Positions 62,130 to 64,000 of a stretch of DNA of 64,000 nt are shown here, piece by piece. Position 1 is the stretch's first letter, and every line of letters begins with the position of its first letter. The stretch spans positions 62,001-126,000 of the forward strand of contig QJNS01000110.1 in the NCBI GenBank assembly GCA_004154925.1. The letters are read 5' to 3'. The position numbers and the translations under genes are program-made. Below the pieces are notes generated by a model that saw only the letters and a list, made by a program, of their open reading frames with translations, ran no database searches and had not been told where the DNA came from. Origin of the DNA: Monosporascus cannonballus (Eukaryota; Ascomycota; Sordariomycetes; Xylariales).

Positions 62130-63231
62130 ATGTCTAAAAAGCCGCGTTTGTATTTCGTCGGCCTTTTGCTCGAACTAAAAACCTTAAAGTTTTTCAACGA
62201 ATTCGCAAAAAACTAAAAAAGTTACGAACTTGTTAATACATACGATAAAAGCCGGAAAATAATAATTAGCTGCTAAAAAATTATAATTATAATAAAAAAA
62301 CAATAATCGGAAGATATTTAAAAACCTAATTCAAATTTGTTACTCGTACAGATTACGACTAAATATTATAAGGCACTTTAATAAGAACTAAATGAGAACA
62401 AAGGTAAAGAATCGACTTACATAATACAACGGGTTATCCCCTTGAAGGCCACAGAGCGCTAGTCGCAACAATTTTTTAGCGGGTCAATTCGTCGAGAACC
62501 GCAATTAGGCCCACTAAAGCTCCATTAAGTTGCGGTACTTCACAGAAACGCGGGTGCGAAGGTGTTTTAAATGTTGACGTTAACGATATTATTATCTTTT
62601 TCTTTTATTTAATACCTCGTTTTCAGTTAATTTTCTAAGGCAAAATGAGACGAAAACGGAATGTTGCAGACGTTAAAATAAAATCATAAATTCCTGCCAT
62701 AAAGCTAAATCCTAATACGTATAAAAAAGACTTTACAGATAAAGCCATTTTCCGCCCGAACGCGCCTTTAAATCTGTTAGTTGGGATTTACTTTAAGCCA
62801 TTAATTATCGATAAACGCGAAGTTAAAATAAGGCCGTTGCTATTTACTTTGTTAAAGTTGTTTTTTATTTTTATGCTATTTTGGCTGGCTAAGAAATAGG
62901 TGTAATAGACGAATAATTATAAGTCTAAATGGGAAAAGGAACAGCCAGCTTCCCGGGGTTATCTGTAATACGATACGTATGTTAAAAAACTATATTTGTT
63001 TTTTTTATCTTTATTTATATGTATAATTATAAGGGATTTTCGGTCGATTGTTATTACCTTGGTTTAAATCTTTTTGCGTATTATCCGATTATTGGCTTTT
63101 TCTTTCGTAATCGATAGCAGGTTATATATCGCCGGTTTCGAATCTGGGATTAAGAACGTTAACTTAGGTTATTTTTCGAACGTTATAATAAATGGGCTAA
63201 ATAAGTATAAACGAAAATATTAGAGCGTTAC
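62130..63231 (+). pseudogene. RIP-damaged two-exon gene, membrane-protein-like
   Basis: Exon 1, 62130-62561: MSKKPRLYFVGLLLELKTLK, later ESTYIIQRVIPLKATER and FFSGSIRREPQLGPLKLH. Exon 2, 62627-63231: ATGAGACGAAAACGG region, IPAIKLNPNTYKKDFTDKAI, FRPNAPLNLLVGIYFKPL, hydrophobic PLLFTLLKLFFIFMLFWLA, KSKWEKEQPASRGYL, a second hydrophobic stretch (KKLYLFFLSLFICIIIRDF) and DSRLYIAGFESGIKNVNLGY. The two exons join in frame across a plausible 65-bp intron. All in-frame stops are TAA/TAG (Gln sites). The frame is cut at 63231 by the LtrC LTR. Not recognised; a membrane protein by its helices. Not repeated elsewhere in the window. Confidence 0.5.
62562..62626 (+). other. Candidate intron in the 62130 gene
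   Basis: GTGTTT donor, TTGAC/TTAAC branch-like sites at 62573-62584, pyrimidine-rich tract and TTTTCAG acceptor, 65 bp: a normal fungal intron layout. It joins exon frames in phase 0. Confidence 0.45.
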
Positions 63232-63653
63232 TGTTACGGATCCCCGAGTAGACCCGTTCTGGAGGCCCCAGGGCTGCAAAGGAGGGAAAGCTCCATACTT
63301 TAAGTTACGTAACTTAAAGTGATTTAACTAATTTATTAGATTATATAGATCACTGTGATCTGGGTAATTTAATAGATTTAAGAAATCAATATTATATTAG
63401 CAGAATAAAAGGAAGTATAAAACTTTAGGTTTTTTATGTAAATAATTACCTATTTAATTTTCGCTCCTTAGTTATTAATTTAAGCTTTTAGTTCGGAAGT
63501 AATTATACCGTTTTTTAATTAAGGGAAAAGTTTTTAAATCTTTTTAATAAATAGATTACTGAATTATTTTTCGCCTTATTATTATTTGCAAATTAAGACC
63601 TTATTTCGGATATTACTTATATCTCTAAATGGATATATAATAAGTTCGTTATA
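63232..63653 (+). repeat. LtrC-family 5' LTR
   Basis: 422 bp, TGTTACGGATCCCCG to GTTCGTTATA, matching the reverse complement of 56808-57225. It inserted into the degraded gene at 62130-63231. No second copy of GTTAC follows at 63654, so it is taken as the left end of an element leaving the window. More RIP-mutated than the solo copy. Confidence 0.82.
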
Positions 63654-64000
63654 TTTTAATAACTTTTTAATTCATAGCTAACAAATGATTTAAGGCTTAG
63701 CTGGGCATAAGTTTTCCTAAATTTAATAAAAACGATATTATAGGATAACGTTCAGAAAATAAATAATATATCCGATCCCCGTTATTAACCAGTAAAAGAT
63801 TAATAACCGGATTAAACGAATTACCTTTTATCGAAAAAGTTCTTTAATTAATTGATAACATAATACCCCTTATTATTCGATTTTAAGAAGGATTATTTTC
63901 GCAACCCAGATAACAACTTACCCCGGCCCCTAAGGACATTATCGAAATCCAGGGAAAGGAGTTAAAGGAGGAAGTAGCTGAAAAAGGGGCGGAAAAGGAG
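63654..64000 (+). pseudogene. Start of LtrC-element gag region
   Basis: Downstream of the LTR, AT-rich leader, then from about 63900 a near-normal GC stretch with an open frame: IIEIQGKELKEEVAEKGAEK. A Glu/Lys-rich N-terminal gag is usual in fungal Gypsy elements. Cut by the window edge; superfamily not determined. Confidence 0.45.

Noticed and set aside
1..64000. Mitochondrial origin because of high A+T
   Set aside because: Nuclear LTR retrotransposons with target duplications and RIP-context mutations throughout.

Overview
The window is AT-rich, heterochromatin-like DNA of a filamentous ascomycete (Pezizomycotina-type genome, inferred). It is built almost entirely of nested LTR retrotransposons that have been mutated by repeat-induced point mutation (RIP). 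Duplicate copies differ mainly at CpA->TpA and TpG->TpA, most remaining C lies in CpG, and reading frames are broken mostly by TAA/TAG where Gln would fit. I saw no convincing rRNA, tRNA, CRISPR or bacterial feature. No long intact gene survives; the only intact, compositionally normal ORF I would defend is a 55-codon one at 44151-44318. Element names (GyA, GyD, GyF, CoB, LtrC, MiniH) are mine.

Layout. 1-1260: a fragment of GyF-type pol carrying a solo GyA LTR (233-513). 1261-16565: GyD1, a minus-strand Gypsy element, interrupted by a ~0.95-kb miniature element, MiniH (2999-3943), and by a complete plus-strand chromodomain Gypsy, GyF (5825-13358, target duplication GATTA). 16566-19706: a piece of a GyF-type LTR, then featureless AT-rich DNA. 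19707-25932: GyD2, the most eroded copy. 25933-36738: AT-rich sequence with degraded minus-strand membrane-protein-like gene pieces, two of which share a motif. 36744-43737: GyD3, the best-preserved GyD (target duplication TCTTG/TCTTA). 43743-44375: a low-RIP island with the small ORF. 44380-61981: GyA, a large minus-strand Gypsy (target duplication GTAT) with a complete minus-strand Copia, CoB (44475-49970, target duplication GAATC), inside its 3' LTR, and a solo LtrC LTR (56808-57225, target duplication ACCTG) inside its coding region. 61986-63231: a degraded, probably intron-containing host-like gene. 63232-64000: the left LTR and gag start of a second LtrC element that runs off the window.

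How the parts relate. Each Gypsy carries relics of gag, protease, reverse transcriptase, RNase H and integrase in the usual order, and the sequenced catalytic sites are mostly broken by RIP-type changes. The most unusual feature is in the GyD family: between integrase and the 3' LTR all three copies carry an oppositely oriented ORF whose N-terminus keeps the spacing of a fungal Zn(II)2Cys6 cluster, with most Cys codons turned to Tyr by G->A. GyA has a convergent ORF with similar spacing at the equivalent place, and GyF carries an extra sense ORF there.
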